From the NCBI GenBank assembly GCA_031282235.1, contig JAITED010000197.1, forward strand, positions 1-7,915: 7,915 bases of DNA, read 5' to 3'. The position numbers were made by a program, and so were the translations under genes. Of this stretch, positions 6,607 to 7,915 are shown piece by piece. Every line of letters starts with the position of its first letter. The stretch's first letter is position 1. Under the pieces are notes generated by a model, which saw nothing but the letters and a program-made list of their open reading frames with translations, searched no databases and was not told where the DNA came from. Origin of the DNA: Propionibacteriaceae bacterium. Its GTDB lineage: Bacteria; Actinomycetota; Actinomycetes; Propionibacteriales; Propionibacteriaceae.

Positions 6607-7701
6607 CTATTTACCCTCTGAGTCCTGCTTCTGTTTCGGCACGAAAGCTCCACGCTCGTAAGCCAGCGGATACGGCATCTCCTCGGGCTGCTTATCCAGC
6701 TTATACCCTGCCCACAACGGCCAATACGGACGCCTAATCGCTGCCCGGCCGATGGCGATAGCGTCAATATTGCCCTCATCCATGATGCGCGCCGCCTGCT
6801 TGGGGCTGGTGATGAGACCCACCGCGATAACCGGCAACCCGGAGCGCCGTACATGCCGCGCCAACCACACCTGATAGCCGGGCTGGGTGTCTATCGTTGC
6901 CGGAACATTGCCGCCAGAACTCACATCCATCATGTCAACGCCGTGCTCCTTGAGGAGCGTGGCAAGTTGCACGCTCTCCCGCACACTCCAACCCTCATCC
7001 AACCACTCGGTAGCGGACAGCCGTACCAGCAGCGGCATGGTCTCCGGCAGCACCGCGCGTACCGCATCCACCACCTCAATCAGCAGCCGACTACGCCCCT
7101 CAAAATCGCCGCCGTACTCGTCGGTGCGCAGGTTGGTGAGCGGACTCAAAAACTCAAACAGCAGATAGCCGTGGGCGGCGTGCAACTCCACCGCATCAAA
7201 CCCAGCGGCTACCGCGCGCTCAGCGGCAGCAGCGAACGCCGTAACCACCGCGGCGATGTCGTCCTTGTTCATCTCGCGCGGGGTGTCGTAACCGGGGAAC
7301 GCGATGGGGCTGGGAGCCATCGTCTGCCACCCGCCCTCGGATTCCGGCACGCTCGCTGCTTTGGCAGCGGAACTGCCTTTACGGCCAGAATGATTCAGCT
7401 GTACGCCGATAGCTGCGCCGTAAGCGTGTACGAAATTGATCACGCGTTTCCAAGCGTCGCGCTGCGTATCGTTCCAAAGCCCGCAGTCATAAGGCGTGAT
7501 ACGCCCCTCCGGGGTGATGCCGGTGGCCTCAGCCATGATTAACCCGAAGCCGCCCACCGCACGCGAACCGTAGTGAACCAGGTGCCAGTCGTTCGGCACC
7601 CCATCGCGCTCCTGACAGGAATACGTACACATCGGAGGTAGGAACATGCGGTTACGAATCGTGAGCCCGCGCAGCATAAAAGGGTCAAATAGAGTTGCCA
7701 T
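6607..7701 (-). CDS. Old yellow enzyme family NAD(P)H:flavin oxidoreductase, class III (YqjM/XenA-like)
   Basis: 364 residues, a TIM-barrel FMN enzyme that reduces activated C=C bonds of alpha,beta-unsaturated carbonyls and some nitro compounds in the cytoplasm. Class III marks are visible: Cys25 and Tyr27 in PMCTYS (the redox-tuning Cys near FMN), His174 and His177 with Tyr179 in ELHAAHGYL (substrate binding), SPLTNLRTDEYGG (186-198) and Arg350 in YERGAF, matching the C-terminal arginine finger of YqjM. The segment at about 108-130, with GGWQTMAPS, is longer than in B. subtilis YqjM (338 residues) and more like XenA (about 363). The ATG at 7701 has no Shine-Dalgarno sequence in the bases before it, so a leaderless mRNA is possible. 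Its physiological substrate cannot be read from the context; it stands alone between a tRNA and a 381-bp gap. Confidence 0.95.
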   Translation of the reverse strand: MATLFDPFMLRGLTIRNRMFLPPMCTYSCQERDGVPNDWHLVHYGSRAVGGFGLIMAEATGITPEGRITPYDCGLWNDTQRDAWKRVINFVHAYGAAIGVQLNHSGRKGSSAAKAASVPESEGGWQTMAPSPIAFPGYDTPREMNKDDIAAVVTAFAAAAERAVAAGFDAVELHAAHGYLLFEFLSPLTNLRTDEYGGDFEGRSRLLIEVVDAVRAVLPETMPLLVRLSATEWLDEGWSVRESVQLATLLKEHGVDMMDVSSGGNVPATIDTQPGYQVWLARHVRRSGLPVIAVGLITSPKQAARIMDEGNIDAIAIGRAAIRRPYWPLWAGYKLDKQPEEMPYPLAYERGAFVPKQKQDSEGK

Positions 7702-7776
7702 GTACTACAGGCTAGCCGAAAATTTGCGCCGAGTGGTTAGACAGCTCAAAGTTTGCTTTCTAATCTCGCCAAGCAG

Positions 7777-7862
7777 CGGAGGCGGCGGGATTCGAACCCG
7801 CGAGGGCTTGCACCCAACCCGCTTTCCAAGCGAGCGCCATAGACCAACTAGGCGACGCCTCC
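7777..7862 (-). tRNA. tRNA-Ser (anticodon GGA)
   Basis: 86 bases on the minus strand folding as a class II tRNA. Acceptor stem GGAGGCG pairs with CGCCTCC and the discriminator base is G. The D-stem is GCC/GGC, with AGTTGG in the D-loop. The anticodon stem CTCGC/GCGGG (one T-G pair) closes the loop TTGGAAA, giving anticodon GGA (7825-7827), which reads UCC and UCU. A long variable arm (GGGT, loop GCAA, GCCC) is diagnostic of Ser/Leu. The T-arm is GCGGG TTCGAAT CCCGC. CCA is not encoded; the next bases are CTG. Upstream, TTGGCA at 7895-7900 and a poor TAAGCT at 7870-7875, 19 bases apart, might be the promoter, but this is weak. Confidence 0.97.
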
Positions 7863-7915
7863 GCCGGGTAGCTTACCGCTTTAGGACTAGCTACTGCCAA
7901 TCAGCGCTGCGGAAA

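Noticed and set aside
6551..6661. 36-codon plus-strand ORF beginning ATGAAAACTCTC in the gap before the old yellow enzyme gene
   Set aside because: No good ribosome-binding site, and most of its length is antisense to the certain 3' end of the old yellow enzyme gene; its second half (Cys/Phe/Ser-rich) looks non-coding.
7777..7862. tRNA-Ser as an integration (att) site
   Set aside because: No integrase gene and no repeat of the tRNA 3' end are visible in the window.
2750..7880. Identical 11-mers AGCTTACCGCT at 2750-2760 and 7870-7880
   Set aside because: Several chance 11-mer matches are expected in an 8-kb sequence and the two sites share no further context.

Overview
The window looks like a piece of a moderately high-GC actinobacterial chromosome, roughly 57-60% GC by eye. 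It has a GTG start, a tRNA-Ser without an encoded CCA end, a bleomycin-hydrolase-type PepC and Ala/Pro-rich membrane proteins. Actinomycetaceae or Bifidobacteriaceae would fit, but no gene here fixes the genus. The gene content is mostly ordinary housekeeping and cell-envelope functions. No phage, transposon, CRISPR or defence genes were seen.

Layout, left to right. (1) 1-1224, plus strand: cysteine aminopeptidase C, missing its N-terminus at the window edge. (2) 1225-1408: an intergenic stretch with three consecutive perfect hairpins that resembles a dispersed palindromic repeat. (3) 1409-2017, plus strand: a Pro/Gln-rich protein with a two-helix membrane hairpin. (4) 2018-2109: a 12-bp-stem hairpin between convergent genes. 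(5) 2110-6225, minus strand, read right to left: an M23 (LytM-type) membrane-anchored peptidase, glucose-6-phosphate isomerase (pgi), a SanA/YdcF-like DUF218 membrane protein and a small single-pass membrane protein. The first three are only 20 and 33 bp apart and are probably one transcript. A possible 79-codon ORF overlaps the peptidase start by ATGA. (6) 6226-6606: a 381-bp gap that probably holds the promoter of that cluster. (7) 6607-7701, minus strand: a class III old yellow enzyme (YqjM/XenA-like). (8) 7777-7862, minus strand: tRNA-Ser(GGA).

How the genes fit together: the minus-strand cluster mixes peptidoglycan remodelling (M23), a vancomycin-resistance/envelope-integrity type protein (SanA-like) and pgi. 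PGI interconverts glucose-6-P with fructose-6-P, the precursor of UDP-GlcNAc, so a loose cell-wall theme is possible; this is inference from position only. PepC, the OYE reductase and the tRNA are stand-alone housekeeping genes.

The most unusual signal is not a gene. The hexamer GATACG and its complement CGTATC occur 27 times by hand count, about seven times the composition expectation. They lie on both strands, in every confidently called protein gene and once in an intergenic region.
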